A stretch of 64,000 nt of DNA from Leptolyngbya sp. Cla-17. Lineage in GTDB: Bacteria > Cyanobacteriota > Cyanobacteriia > Leptolyngbyales > Leptolyngbyaceae. The position numbers were made by a program, and so were the translations under genes. Shown in pieces: positions 26,551 to 34,370 of this stretch (position 1 is its first letter; each line of letters opens with the position of its first letter). The notes under the pieces were generated by a model, which worked only from the letters and a program-made list of their open reading frames with translations, was not told where the DNA came from and made no database searches. The DNA lies in assembly GCF_016807185.1 (NCBI RefSeq), contig NZ_JAEVYN010000002.1, positions 1,234,528-1,298,527 on the forward strand, read 5' to 3'.

Positions 26551-27591
26551 CTAAAGAGTAATGCCATCCCAATCCGCGATCTCACTGGTAGATCGAACCA
26601 AGTGCATCCCGGCTTCAGCAAAACGTTCGTAGGCAGCATCGGCTTGCTCAGTAAAGTCAATCACACCAGGAACCACGACAGGCGAGGTGCAATCTTCCAG
26701 CAAATACACTTTGCTTGCTAGGGCAGGATCAAACAATTGAATCTCTGTCAGCAAATCGGCGATCGTCCAGGCAACGCAGTGACTTTTTGCCTGACCTGCC
26801 ACAATCACCGCATCAAACTCCAGCAGGGTTTGAATCAGAGATGTGTTTTTCTGCGCTAAAATACTGCCCTCCTGACCCTCCATCACTTCTGGCCGTAGCA
26901 CAGAATAGTTTTCGGTTAGTGGATGGCTGCCTTTCAGTTCAAATTGGGTTTGGCTGCTGCGGGCAACACTATGGAAAAACATCGCTTCTTCTACGGCTGA
27001 GACGAGTGCATGTCCAATGCCGCCCAGCATGGAATGATAGGGCCACACGGTCAGAGGATACTTGCCTGCGTCCGTTAGCTTTTTGGTGTAGTGCAGAGCA
27101 TGATGCTGTAACGCTTCCAGGTTGCCTTTAGCGATGCTGGGGGCGATCGCCGGATTGACGCGCCACACGCCTTGCTGCACATCCTCCAAGGTAATCATCG
27201 TCGCTGCCGGAGTTGGATGTTCTCCCGCTGCATTCACCCAAAAAATCGGATGGAAAATCTGCATTGCCGTGTGAGTATCCATCGTCGGTATGATTTGGGT
27301 AATCACGCCCAAATTGCGATAGATAAACTCACATAGCCTCTTGCTGTCATCCACTGCGCCCATACCCAACCGTCCACCCACAAATAGTTCAAAATCGGGA
27401 ATGCAAAAAGTATTTTGCACATCGATCGCCAACAGGCAAATCCGTGTGGTGTCCTCTGCCGCAGGCTGAAGACGATGGTGCTGCGCCCACCGTGTCGCTT
27501 CATCAGCGCGATCGCCATAGTGCACTCGCCAAACGTCTTTCACAGTCTGCGGATTAAAGTGGGTTGGAATGGGTAACTGAGCCTGAGCCAT
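26551..27591 (-). CDS. isochorismatase-family cysteine hydrolase
   Basis: A 346-residue protein with the isochorismatase/nicotinamidase fold: catalytic Asp in LLAIDVQNTFC and catalytic Cys in VIVAGQAKSHCVAWTIADL, with the cis-peptide region just before it. It is longer than typical nicotinamidases (about 200 residues), with an N-terminal extension and an insert around PYHSMLGGIGHALVSAVEEA. ATG at 27591 has TGGAG 7 bp upstream. The substrate (nicotinamide or another amide) cannot be told from sequence. It is divergent from the DUF790 gene. Confidence 0.8.
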   Translation of the reverse strand: MAQAQLPIPTHFNPQTVKDVWRVHYGDRADEATRWAQHHRLQPAAEDTTRICLLAIDVQNTFCIPDFELFVGGRLGMGAVDDSKRLCEFIYRNLGVITQIIPTMDTHTAMQIFHPIFWVNAAGEHPTPAATMITLEDVQQGVWRVNPAIAPSIAKGNLEALQHHALHYTKKLTDAGKYPLTVWPYHSMLGGIGHALVSAVEEAMFFHSVARSSQTQFELKGSHPLTENYSVLRPEVMEGQEGSILAQKNTSLIQTLLEFDAVIVAGQAKSHCVAWTIADLLTEIQLFDPALASKVYLLEDCTSPVVVPGVIDFTEQADAAYERFAEAGMHLVRSTSEIADWDGITL

Positions 27592-27705
27592 AGGGCAACT
27601 CCAGTACACTGAAAGGGCTGATATTAAAGATTATTATAATCAGTTTTGGTAAAAAATACCATAATTGATTTGCGTGACGATTTTGGGTGATTGGAATATC
27701 TTGCT

Positions 27706-28929
27706 ATGTTGCCGAGTGACTTATTAATTCATCGCTACAGTGGCGAAACCGTAGTGCCAAAGCGGTTGGTGATCAATTCAGCCAACGTGGCGATCGCGGC
27801 GGATTTGATTCATCAGTTTCAAGAAGCAAAAGGCGGCACAAGGGGCGAACTGAATCGTCAACTGCTAGAACTTGAAGGCGAGGATACGGACTATCGCATC
27901 AAGCGCGGATTGGCTCATTTACTTAGCGCTGATGCCTTTAGCACTTTTGAAATCGTCAGTCCACTCGATCCCGCCACGTTGCGACAGCGGATCTTTGAGA
28001 TCTCGGCTCAAGCTCCGGCTAGCGCGATCGCTACCACCGCTACCCTTCAAAGCCTTGCCGATGCCCTAACCCAAGAACTGGGTCACGAGATTTTGACCAA
28101 TCAAATTCAAACGGGACTCTACGCTGATCTATCTGAAAACCAAATTTTAACCAGCTTTGAACCACCGACTCCAGAAGCCTTGCTCCATCGCTACAACCTA
28201 TCGCAGGCTCAGGGCATCTTTTATCGCGCTAGCCACATCACCCTCAACGCACACCGCAACGATCCGGGCGAATATAAGCTGCTGTTTCGCTACCTAAAAT
28301 TATTTGGGCTGATGACTTACATTGAAGGCGATGCGGATCATGGATTCACCCTCACTATCGATGGTCCCACCAGCCTATTCAAACCCAGCACCCGCTACGG
28401 TCTGAAATTAGCAATGATGCTGCCGGCACTGTTGCATGTGACCAAGTGGAACCTGACCGCCACTCTGCAACAGAAAGATTCCTACTCTGGTAAAGCGCGG
28501 ACTGGACGCTTCAGCTTAGATGCAACCTGTGGCTTGGTCACCCACTATCCCCCTGGCAAACCTTATGACAGTATGCTGGAGTCGGGATTTGTTGATCGCT
28601 GGGCAAAAACGAAAACCGACTGGCGGCTAGAGCGCGAAGTCGATCTAATCCCGATTTCTGGCAGCGTGATGATTCCCGATTTTCGGCTAGTTCATCCTGA
28701 CGGACGCACCTTTCTGCTAGAAATCGTCGGCTACTGGCGACCCGAATATCTGCAAAAAAAGTTTTCTCAAGTGCAGCAGTCAGGACGAAATGATTTAGTG
28801 CTGGCAATCTCTGAGCGGCTCAACCTAGAAAAAGCTGGAGTCAACTTTAGCCAAACTCCCGCTCGATTAGTTTGGTTCAAGGATCAGTTGAGTCCAAAAG
28901 CAGTGCTGGAGGTGGTAGATAGGGAATGA
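27706..28929 (+). CDS. DUF790 (Bax1-like) predicted nuclease
   Basis: A 407-residue protein of the DUF790 family; the archaeal relative Bax1 is a structure-specific nuclease working with the XPB helicase. The C-terminal part contains a PD-(D/E)xK-like core: IPDFRLVHPDGRTFLLEIVGYW (Asp, then Glu), followed by KKFSQVQQSGRNDLVLAIS. Start ATG 27706 (MLPSDLLIHRYSG) fits the family; an upstream TTG at 27691 is unlikely. No XPB/Rad25-like helicase gene is adjacent, unlike the usual arrangement. Confidence 0.82.
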   Translation: MLPSDLLIHRYSGETVVPKRLVINSANVAIAADLIHQFQEAKGGTRGELNRQLLELEGEDTDYRIKRGLAHLLSADAFSTFEIVSPLDPATLRQRIFEISAQAPASAIATTATLQSLADALTQELGHEILTNQIQTGLYADLSENQILTSFEPPTPEALLHRYNLSQAQGIFYRASHITLNAHRNDPGEYKLLFRYLKLFGLMTYIEGDADHGFTLTIDGPTSLFKPSTRYGLKLAMMLPALLHVTKWNLTATLQQKDSYSGKARTGRFSLDATCGLVTHYPPGKPYDSMLESGFVDRWAKTKTDWRLEREVDLIPISGSVMIPDFRLVHPDGRTFLLEIVGYWRPEYLQKKFSQVQQSGRNDLVLAISERLNLEKAGVNFSQTPARLVWFKDQLSPKAVLEVVDRE

Positions 28930-29016
28930 CGATTGATGATTGGCGAGAAAGAATGCAACAGCTAAACTGGATCTGCTAGCTGCCTTGTTTCAATTTTGTT
29001 CTTTAGCCAGTGCCCC

Positions 29017-29901
29017 ATGCTTAAACGCTCTCAGTTTCAGACGGTGCTATTAACTTTGGCTATTTTGCTAGCAGGAGTCACTGGATGCCGCAGCAATCAA
29101 ACAACTCAGACGATCGCCCCTATTGCATCACCATCACCAGCGCCCAGCGCCATGGTAACTCCACCTGCTCCATCTGCTGCTTCCACCACCGATCCGGCTG
29201 CGATGCAAGCTGCTTATAAGCTGGCGCTGCAAAAAGCAAGCAGTGCCAGAAATATCAGCCGCACTGCCCTGACGGACGACGACTGGACGTTGGTCGCAAG
29301 CCGTTTAGAGGCGGCAATCTCTCTGCTTGAATCTCTGCCTGCTTCCGCCCCTTATCAACCGTTGGCAAAAACCAAGCTGAAGGAGTTTAAGCGAGAATTT
29401 GCTACGGCTCAAAAGAAACTCGCGCAAGCAAAGCGCGATAGTGATTCCATACAAACCTCAGGGTTAACAGCCGGTGATTCTGGATCGCTCAGAGTCTCTA
29501 GCGCGATCGCCACCAGCGGCACAAATTCAGGCAAAGTGTTCCGTGCCCCCATTAAACGACGAGCAGGGGGCACTCCGGTGATTGATGTCACCTTTAACGG
29601 CAATCAAACCTTTGAAATGATTGTGGATACGGGAGCCAGCGGCACGGTGATTACCCAGGCAATGGCGCAGGCGTTGGGTGCTCGGATTATTGGCAAAACT
29701 AAGGTGAATACTGCTAGCCAAACGGGTGTGGAAGTGCCGTTGGCATACGTTGATTCAATCGCCGTGGGTAACGCAGTGGTCAAAGATGTGATTGTGGCGA
29801 TCGCCAATGCCGCTCTAGATGTCGGCTTATTGGGGCATGATTTTTTTAGCGATTACGATGTCACTGTTAAGCAAGAAGTAGTGGAATTTCGTAGACGATA
29901 G
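29017..29901 (+). CDS. lipoprotein with retropepsin-like aspartic protease domain
   Basis: A 294-residue protein with a lipoprotein signal (LAILLAGVTGC), a Pro/Ser/Thr-rich linker, a short helical region (about 65-130) and a C-terminal retropepsin-like domain. The catalytic motif is IVDTGASGTVIT, with the second hydrophobic-Gly element in DVGLLGHDFFSDYD. Such single-domain aspartic proteases act as dimers; the location should be membrane-anchored and periplasmic. ATG at 29017 gives the correct signal peptide. The substrate is unknown. Confidence 0.82.
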   Translation: MLKRSQFQTVLLTLAILLAGVTGCRSNQTTQTIAPIASPSPAPSAMVTPPAPSAASTTDPAAMQAAYKLALQKASSARNISRTALTDDDWTLVASRLEAAISLLESLPASAPYQPLAKTKLKEFKREFATAQKKLAQAKRDSDSIQTSGLTAGDSGSLRVSSAIATSGTNSGKVFRAPIKRRAGGTPVIDVTFNGNQTFEMIVDTGASGTVITQAMAQALGARIIGKTKVNTASQTGVEVPLAYVDSIAVGNAVVKDVIVAIANAALDVGLLGHDFFSDYDVTVKQEVVEFRRR

Positions 29902-29978
29902 GTAGAGTGCGGGGTTTGGAGTTAAGAGTTTGAAGTTCGGAGTTCGGAGACCCTACCCGAACGAAGTTCGGAGTTTCT

Positions 29979-30449
29979 ATGATTGACAACTGGCAGGTCG
30001 TTCCTGGAGTGGTACAGCAAGGACACCAAATTGCCTCTGGCTGGGCGAATTATAGTCCTTATCCCAAGGGCAGCATTGCAATGCAAATGCCTTACTTTCA
30101 GGCATTGGGATTAGATTTATCTGCCCTGTTCAACGGCACGTTGAATATTTCCATTTACCCTGCCACCTTTGTGATGCAGCATCCGACCTATACCTTTCGC
30201 GAGGTTCATTGGACGGCGGCTCATCCCCCAGAAACCTTTTCCTTTTCGCCCTGCCAGCTTAGGTTCCAATCTCTTCAGTATGAGGGTTTTGTCTATTATC
30301 CGCACCCTGAAACCAAGCAGCGTCATTTTCAAAACTCTGCCATTTTAGAAATTTTGGCACCGCCGATCGCTGGGATTGGTTATCGCGATCGCGTTGAGCT
30401 TGCCCTGAATCCAACCGAAATTTTGATCGTAAATCCCCAGGAAAGCTAG
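29979..30449 (+). CDS. conserved hypothetical protein
   Basis: A 156-residue soluble protein, with conserved-looking blocks ASGWANYSPYPKGSIAMQ, GTLNISIYPATF and VYYPHPETKQRHF. The GTLN(I/V) element and overall beta-rich character are loosely like the cradle-loop fold of CTP-dependent riboflavin kinases, but that is only a guess. It lies 29 bp upstream of lpxD on the same strand, so co-transcription is likely. Confidence 0.6.
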   Translation: MIDNWQVVPGVVQQGHQIASGWANYSPYPKGSIAMQMPYFQALGLDLSALFNGTLNISIYPATFVMQHPTYTFREVHWTAAHPPETFSFSPCQLRFQSLQYEGFVYYPHPETKQRHFQNSAILEILAPPIAGIGYRDRVELALNPTEILIVNPQES

Positions 30450-30478
30450 GATAATGGGGCATTTGCAGGTTGAAATCG

Positions 30479-31555
30479 ATGAAATTTAGCGAAGTTGTCC
30501 AGCGGCTAGGGGTGTCAGTGGAACGCACCAGTCTTGGCTTAGATAATGCCCCCGATCCAGATATTACTGGAGTAGCGGCGGTGGACGAAGCAACGTTAGG
30601 GCAACTGAGCTACATCGATGGAGCGAAGTTTGCAGCCCAAATCGAAACAACTTGCGCGATCGCTCTCATTTTGCCCCGCAATCAAGCCTTACAAGCCGCT
30701 GCTACGAAGCGGAGCATTGTCTGGATCGAAACCACAGAACCTCGGCTAATGTTTGCCCAAGCGATCGCGGTGTTCTATCAACCTTTTCAGCCAGAGCCAG
30801 AGATTCACCCAACCGCTGTGATTCATCCGACGGCAAAAATTGGGACAGAAGTGGCGATTGGCGCGCATGTGGTGATTCAAGCAAATGTGACCATTGGCAA
30901 TCAAGCGTGCATTCATCCCAACGTGGTGATTTATCCCGATGCCCAAATTGGCGATCGCGTCATTCTCCACGCCAACTGCACGATTCACGAGCGCACCCGC
31001 CTGGGAACGGACTGTGTGGTTCAACCGGGAGCGGTGATTGGGGCAGAGGGGTTTGGCTTTGTACCCACGGCGCAGGGCTGGTACAAGATGCAGCAGTCGG
31101 GCTGCGTGGTGTTAGAAGACGGCGTGGAAGTGGGCTGCAACTCCACGATTGATCGTCCGGCGGTGGGCGAAACCCGGATTGCGCGACAGACCAAGCTCGA
31201 CAATCTTGTGCATATTGGGCATGGCGCTCAGATTGGCTTTGGCTGTGCATTTGCGGCGCAGGTGGGCTTGGCTGGCGGCGTGGAAGTAGGCAATCGCGTC
31301 ATTTTGGCAGGGCAGGTGGGCGTAGCGAATGATGCCAAGATTGGCGATGGCGCGATCGCGTCTTCTAAAACAGGTGTACATGGCACCGTTGATCCCGGAC
31401 AGGTGGTTTCCGGCTATCCCTGTGTGGAACACAAAATTTATCTCAAGTCGTCGGCAATTTATAGTCGCTTACCTGATATGTATCAAACGCTCAAGCAATT
31501 GCAAAAACGAGTTGACGAATTGGAGCGCGATCGCATAAAGGCGGAGATGGAATAA
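30479..31555 (+). CDS. lpxD: UDP-3-O-acylglucosamine N-acyltransferase
   Basis: LpxD adds the second acyl chain in lipid A synthesis. The N-terminal uridine-binding domain (residues 1-105) is followed by left-handed beta-helix hexapeptide repeats (IHPTAVIHPTAKIGTEVAIG onwards), the catalytic His region LDNLVHIGHGAQIG, and a C-terminal helix (RLPDMYQTLKQLQKRVDELE). The length of 358 residues is normal. ATG at 30479 was chosen; an in-frame TTG at 30470 is weaker. With lptC elsewhere in the window it confirms an LPS-making organism. Confidence 0.95.
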   Translation: MKFSEVVQRLGVSVERTSLGLDNAPDPDITGVAAVDEATLGQLSYIDGAKFAAQIETTCAIALILPRNQALQAAATKRSIVWIETTEPRLMFAQAIAVFYQPFQPEPEIHPTAVIHPTAKIGTEVAIGAHVVIQANVTIGNQACIHPNVVIYPDAQIGDRVILHANCTIHERTRLGTDCVVQPGAVIGAEGFGFVPTAQGWYKMQQSGCVVLEDGVEVGCNSTIDRPAVGETRIARQTKLDNLVHIGHGAQIGFGCAFAAQVGLAGGVEVGNRVILAGQVGVANDAKIGDGAIASSKTGVHGTVDPGQVVSGYPCVEHKIYLKSSAIYSRLPDMYQTLKQLQKRVDELERDRIKAEME

Positions 31556-31600
31556 TGCCGGGTTTAAGCATTAGGGCAAACGCATCCCAAATCTCTGCTG

Positions 31601-31954
31601 CTATAAAAACTCTTGATACGTTTGGGAACTCCACCTCTTTAGAGCGGAGCGGAAAACAAGCGATCGCTTTGTCCGTTCTCTTTCTTTGCCAATTAATAAG
31701 TTTAACGCCAGCAAATCTTCGAGTAAATCTTCGAGTAAATCTTCGAGCAAGTCATCGTTTGGGTTGAAACCGTAAGCTTGTATCACGAAGCGATCTAGTG
31801 TGGTGTGCAGCTTGAAGAGTTGGCTGGTCAGTCCGTGGAAATATCCGTTGTAAAGCTTGGTGATACCCCACTGTTTTTTCGACCTTTGTTGCTATCTGTC
31901 GTTGTAGAGTGCTTGGGCGATTTCACAGACTTGTTGAATAAGATCCTCATCCAT
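31601..31954 (-). pseudogene. decayed C-terminal tail of an Eco57I-like/PglX-like DNA methyltransferase
   Basis: Read on the minus strand through one in-frame TAG, the frame gives ALYNDR-stop-QQRSKKQWG, KLYNGYFHGLTSQLFKL, HTTLDRFVIQAYGF, NPNDDLLEDLL and ALNLLIGKE. The 'LYN...LHxxLDxxVxxAYGF..(D)DLLxxLLxLN' layout is the conserved tail of large restriction-associated adenine methyltransferases. The catalytic part is missing: an in-frame TAG lies just upstream of the ATG at 31954. The fragment also contains a triplicated LLED repeat. It sits next to the TIR cassette, suggesting turnover of defence genes here. Family assignment is from memory of the motif. Confidence 0.55.
31713..31748. repeat. 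12-bp tandem repeat, three copies
   Basis: AAATCTTCGAGT is repeated three times (31713-31724, 31725-31736, 31737-31748; the last ends in C). On the minus strand it encodes LLED repeats within the methyltransferase remnant, so it is an in-frame slippage expansion. Confidence 0.9.
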
Positions 31955-32009
31955 AGTCTCTTTCTATAGAAAAAACAAAGCCGCAAAAGCGATAGATGAG
32001 TGAGTATTA

Positions 32010-32053
32010 TGTGACACATCTCACAACAGTAAATACTGGCACATCGATATAAT
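32010..32053 (+). promoter_or_regulatory. predicted CRP (SYCRP1-type) class II promoter of the TIR cassette
   Basis: TGTGACACATCTCACA at 32010-32025 is a perfect TGTGA-N6-TCACA box. A consensus TATAAT lies at 32048-32053. The centre-to-centre distance is 33 bp, which puts the box near -42, as in class II CRP promoters; no good -35 is present, as expected for an activator-dependent promoter. Predicted transcription start near 32060, about 66 nt before the first cassette gene. The box and hexamer are seen; activation by cAMP-CRP is inferred. Confidence 0.6.
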
Positions 32054-32125
32054 TCTTTTGTCAATTCAATTTGATACCTGATTAGTATTTCAAATTTACC
32101 CACCAATTAGGAATTAAAAGTTTTA

Positions 32126-32623
32126 ATGGCAAAGCAAGCTCCTGCGGTTTTGAAAGAAGTATCTGTAAGCTTGCCGTTTGGCATTGGCTCTGCGAAGTGG
32201 CAAGCTGACCCGACCGAGCAAAATGCGGCATGGTCACTGTATGTGGAATTGGTCACGCGCATCGCAGTGCAATCACTAGGAACGGAGCAGGGGCTGCTGC
32301 GGGAGGCGCTAAATTCACTGTATACGCTGTTTGGCACAACGCGAGAGGTATTGAGATCAGCGGGTCCGAAGGTGGGCGCATCGCGGCATTCTGTGGGGGG
32401 AATCGCGATCGCGGTTTTGAACAATGGCTTGCGTCCGTTTATGGCCCGCTGGCACCCCACACTAGAGGAATGGGAAGTGCAGCGCGCTAGCAACGTGAGC
32501 AAAAAGGTGCATGAGCAGAACTGGTCGGAAGTTGCCCAGATGCGTCAAGAGTTAACGGAGTTGCGGAGCGATTTAGAGCAATATGCGATCGCGCTGGCAA
32601 AAATTGCAGGAGTCGAACAGTAG
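32126..32623 (+). CDS. unrecognised 165-aa protein, first gene of the TIR cassette
   Basis: A 165-residue soluble protein, probably all-alpha, with no signal peptide. Notable stretches are NAAWSLYVELVTRIAVQSL, GLLREALNSLYTLFGTTREVL, LNNGLRPFMARWHPTLEEWE and a C-terminal heptad-like helix (VAQMRQELTELRSDLEQYAI). I do not recognise the family. It contains a HIP1 site and has ordinary base use, unlike the AT-rich TIR gene that begins 17 bp after its stop. The close spacing and shared CRP-type promoter suggest that it works with the TIR protein, perhaps as sensor or scaffold. Confidence 0.65.
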   Translation: MAKQAPAVLKEVSVSLPFGIGSAKWQADPTEQNAAWSLYVELVTRIAVQSLGTEQGLLREALNSLYTLFGTTREVLRSAGPKVGASRHSVGGIAIAVLNNGLRPFMARWHPTLEEWEVQRASNVSKKVHEQNWSEVAQMRQELTELRSDLEQYAIALAKIAGVEQ

Positions 32624-32640
32624 CTAGGAGCAATTGAATA

Positions 32641-33618
32641 ATGAGTGGTCAGCCCAAATTCGATGTTTTTCTTGCTCACAACAGTAAAGATAAGGAGTTA
32701 GTTGAAGAAATTGCTGAAAGCCTTGAAGAACAGGGTTTGAGTCCATGGCTAGATAAAGATCAAATTTTAGGAGGAGATTTGATCCTTGATGAACTTCAAC
32801 TTGCAATAAAAAACAGTACGTGCGCTGCTTTCTTTATTGGAAGACATGGGCTTGGAAAATGGCAACAAGATGAACAAAGAGTTCTAATTCAACAATCCAT
32901 TAGAAATGGATCTCGTGTGATTCCGGTTGTATTACCTTGTGTAAGTGAGGACTTTTTAGAATCAGCAGAATTTCTCTTTTTAGGCGGACGTTCGTGGCTA
33001 AAAATAGAGAATTATCAAGACGTTGGCATCTTTATAGAAAAGTTAGTAAAAAGCATTAAGAAGTCTAGCAGTCGCGATCTAACTTCTGTTTCTTCTAATC
33101 GAGAACCTAGATTCGACTCAACTATTGATGATCTTCTCGTACGAAAAAGCCTACTAGAGAAAAAACTCGAAGCAGTAGAATTAGAGATTGAACGCGTAAC
33201 ACTCTCTCTAAAGAAAGATAGTGTTGAACCGGGTCTAGATATTCTCTTGCATTGGTTATCCGGCAGAAGACTTCTAGCTGAGAGATATGGAAGAATAGCA
33301 CTTCGGAGCTTTCAAAGTCTAAGAAGAGAAGCTGAAGAAAAAGGAAATTTAGACGATTTTTATTTTCAGTTGGAAAGCTATTTGGAGTTAATTTACCTCT
33401 CCTTGTCAAAGGATAATAAACTCTTTTTGCGAGAGCCTCAGACCCCTCCTACCTTTGCAGATTTTGATGTTTACGATCATGCCTCCCCCGATGTATATAG
33501 AGAAGTCTTCAGAATTCTCAAAGAAAATATTCCAAATGACAACGTTGAATCTTCTCAGAAAAGTAAGCTCGAAGAGCATTTCGATGAATTATGTGAAAGA
33601 CTTCAGGCTTACTTCTAA
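32641..33618 (+). CDS. TIR-domain protein with coiled coil and unknown C-terminal domain
   Basis: A 325-residue protein. The TIR domain (about residues 5-140) has the opening strand KFDVFLAHNSKDKELV, the BB-loop region PWLDKDQILGG, and WQQDEQR with Glu78 in the position of the catalytic glutamate of NAD-cleaving TIRs. A helical coiled coil (SLLEKKLEAVELEIERVTLSL, about 162-182) follows, then a C-terminal region of about 140 residues that I cannot assign (LDILLHWLSGRRLLAERYGRI and on). GGAG lies 11 bp before the ATG. AT-rich, without HIP1 sites. An anti-phage or stress NADase is likely but unproven. Confidence 0.8.
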   Translation: MSGQPKFDVFLAHNSKDKELVEEIAESLEEQGLSPWLDKDQILGGDLILDELQLAIKNSTCAAFFIGRHGLGKWQQDEQRVLIQQSIRNGSRVIPVVLPCVSEDFLESAEFLFLGGRSWLKIENYQDVGIFIEKLVKSIKKSSSRDLTSVSSNREPRFDSTIDDLLVRKSLLEKKLEAVELEIERVTLSLKKDSVEPGLDILLHWLSGRRLLAERYGRIALRSFQSLRREAEEKGNLDDFYFQLESYLELIYLSLSKDNKLFLREPQTPPTFADFDVYDHASPDVYREVFRILKENIPNDNVESSQKSKLEEHFDELCERLQAYF

Positions 33619-33648
33619 CGCTATAGCAGCTATATTACTGAGCTGAAT

Positions 33649-33789
33649 TTATACGCCAAGTTGTCGATCAATTTCATCTACTCTATTTAGAATTCTCTGA
33701 ATTTCCTCTATGCTTCTAGTCATTTCTCTAAGCCTCCACTTTAAGCTCTGCTTTTCATTAATCAGGGCTGAGAATTCTTCATCAGTCAT
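33649..33789 (-). CDS. 46-aa coiled-coil protein A, unknown
   Basis: A short ORF beginning MTDEEFSALINEKQSLKWRL, charged and fully helical/heptad-like, ending EIDRQLGV. AGAG lies just upstream of the ATG. It is convergent with the TIR gene (30 bp between stops) and resembles the next small gene (both have an 'EKQ..K...RE....I' core). AT-rich like the TIR gene. Too short to appear in most gene calls; function unknown, and it could be a small regulator or antitoxin-like partner. Confidence 0.45.
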   Translation of the reverse strand: MTDEEFSALINEKQSLKWRLREMTRSIEEIQRILNRVDEIDRQLGV

Positions 33790-33920
33790 AACAAGTCTCT
33801 AGGATTTACTACACCCCATACTTGCTAGTCGATTTAGAAATATCCGGAGAAGCAGAAATTTTTCGGCTTAAATTTCAAGTTAAGCTCCTAAAAGTCAAGT
33901 TGCGGTAAAAAAACATGGAT

Positions 33921-34076
33921 TTATCCTGCTTGACTTGTTTTGTTTTGTAGTTGATCAATTTGCTTGTCTACTTCTCTAATCTGCTCCTTTACTTGCTGTT
34001 TTTCCACAACCAGATCTCTAAGTTTTTCGCAAAGCTCGTCTTTTGAGGTTGCTTGCGAACTATTATTCCGTGACAT
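33921..34076 (-). CDS. 51-aa coiled-coil protein B, unknown
   Basis: ORF starting MSRNNSSQATSKDELCEKLR and continuing as a charged helix (DLVVEKQQVKEQIREVDKQI) with a polar tail. The frame is open upstream to 34178, but the ATG at 34076 starts the sensible protein; there is no strong ribosome binding site. A likely paralog of the 46-aa protein 131 bp downstream on the same strand. Function unknown. Confidence 0.45.
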   Translation of the reverse strand: MSRNNSSQATSKDELCEKLRDLVVEKQQVKEQIREVDKQIDQLQNKTSQAG

Positions 34077-34370
34077 AGGTTGAACTGTATAGTACTTGTA
34101 TACTATACGATAGGTCTTTGTTTTGCTCCGGAGGTTTTTCGAAAAAAGAACGATCAATGACGCTAAAAGTGCATTCATCGACTGCGTAGATGTGAACAGC
34201 CTTATTTGATGACCTGAAGATATGCTGGTTAATTGCTAACGATCGCTGTAGTAGTTCAGTTTATTCAAGCGCTAGGGAGCGATCGCCCTTAATGAATGAC
34301 TTAGAGCTGTTTTGATTATCGCGGGTGACTACAGACTTTTCTAGAGTGAACTTGTTTGATACATCAGTCC

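Noticed and set aside
29902..29978. Repeated GAAGTTCGGAGTT words between genes
   Set aside because: Only two imperfect copies; simple local duplication, not a CRISPR or regulatory array.
34077..34370. Gap between the tiny coiled-coil gene B and the GAF-GGDEF gene
   Set aside because: Read on both strands for gene remnants; short peptides appear but none resembles a known family.
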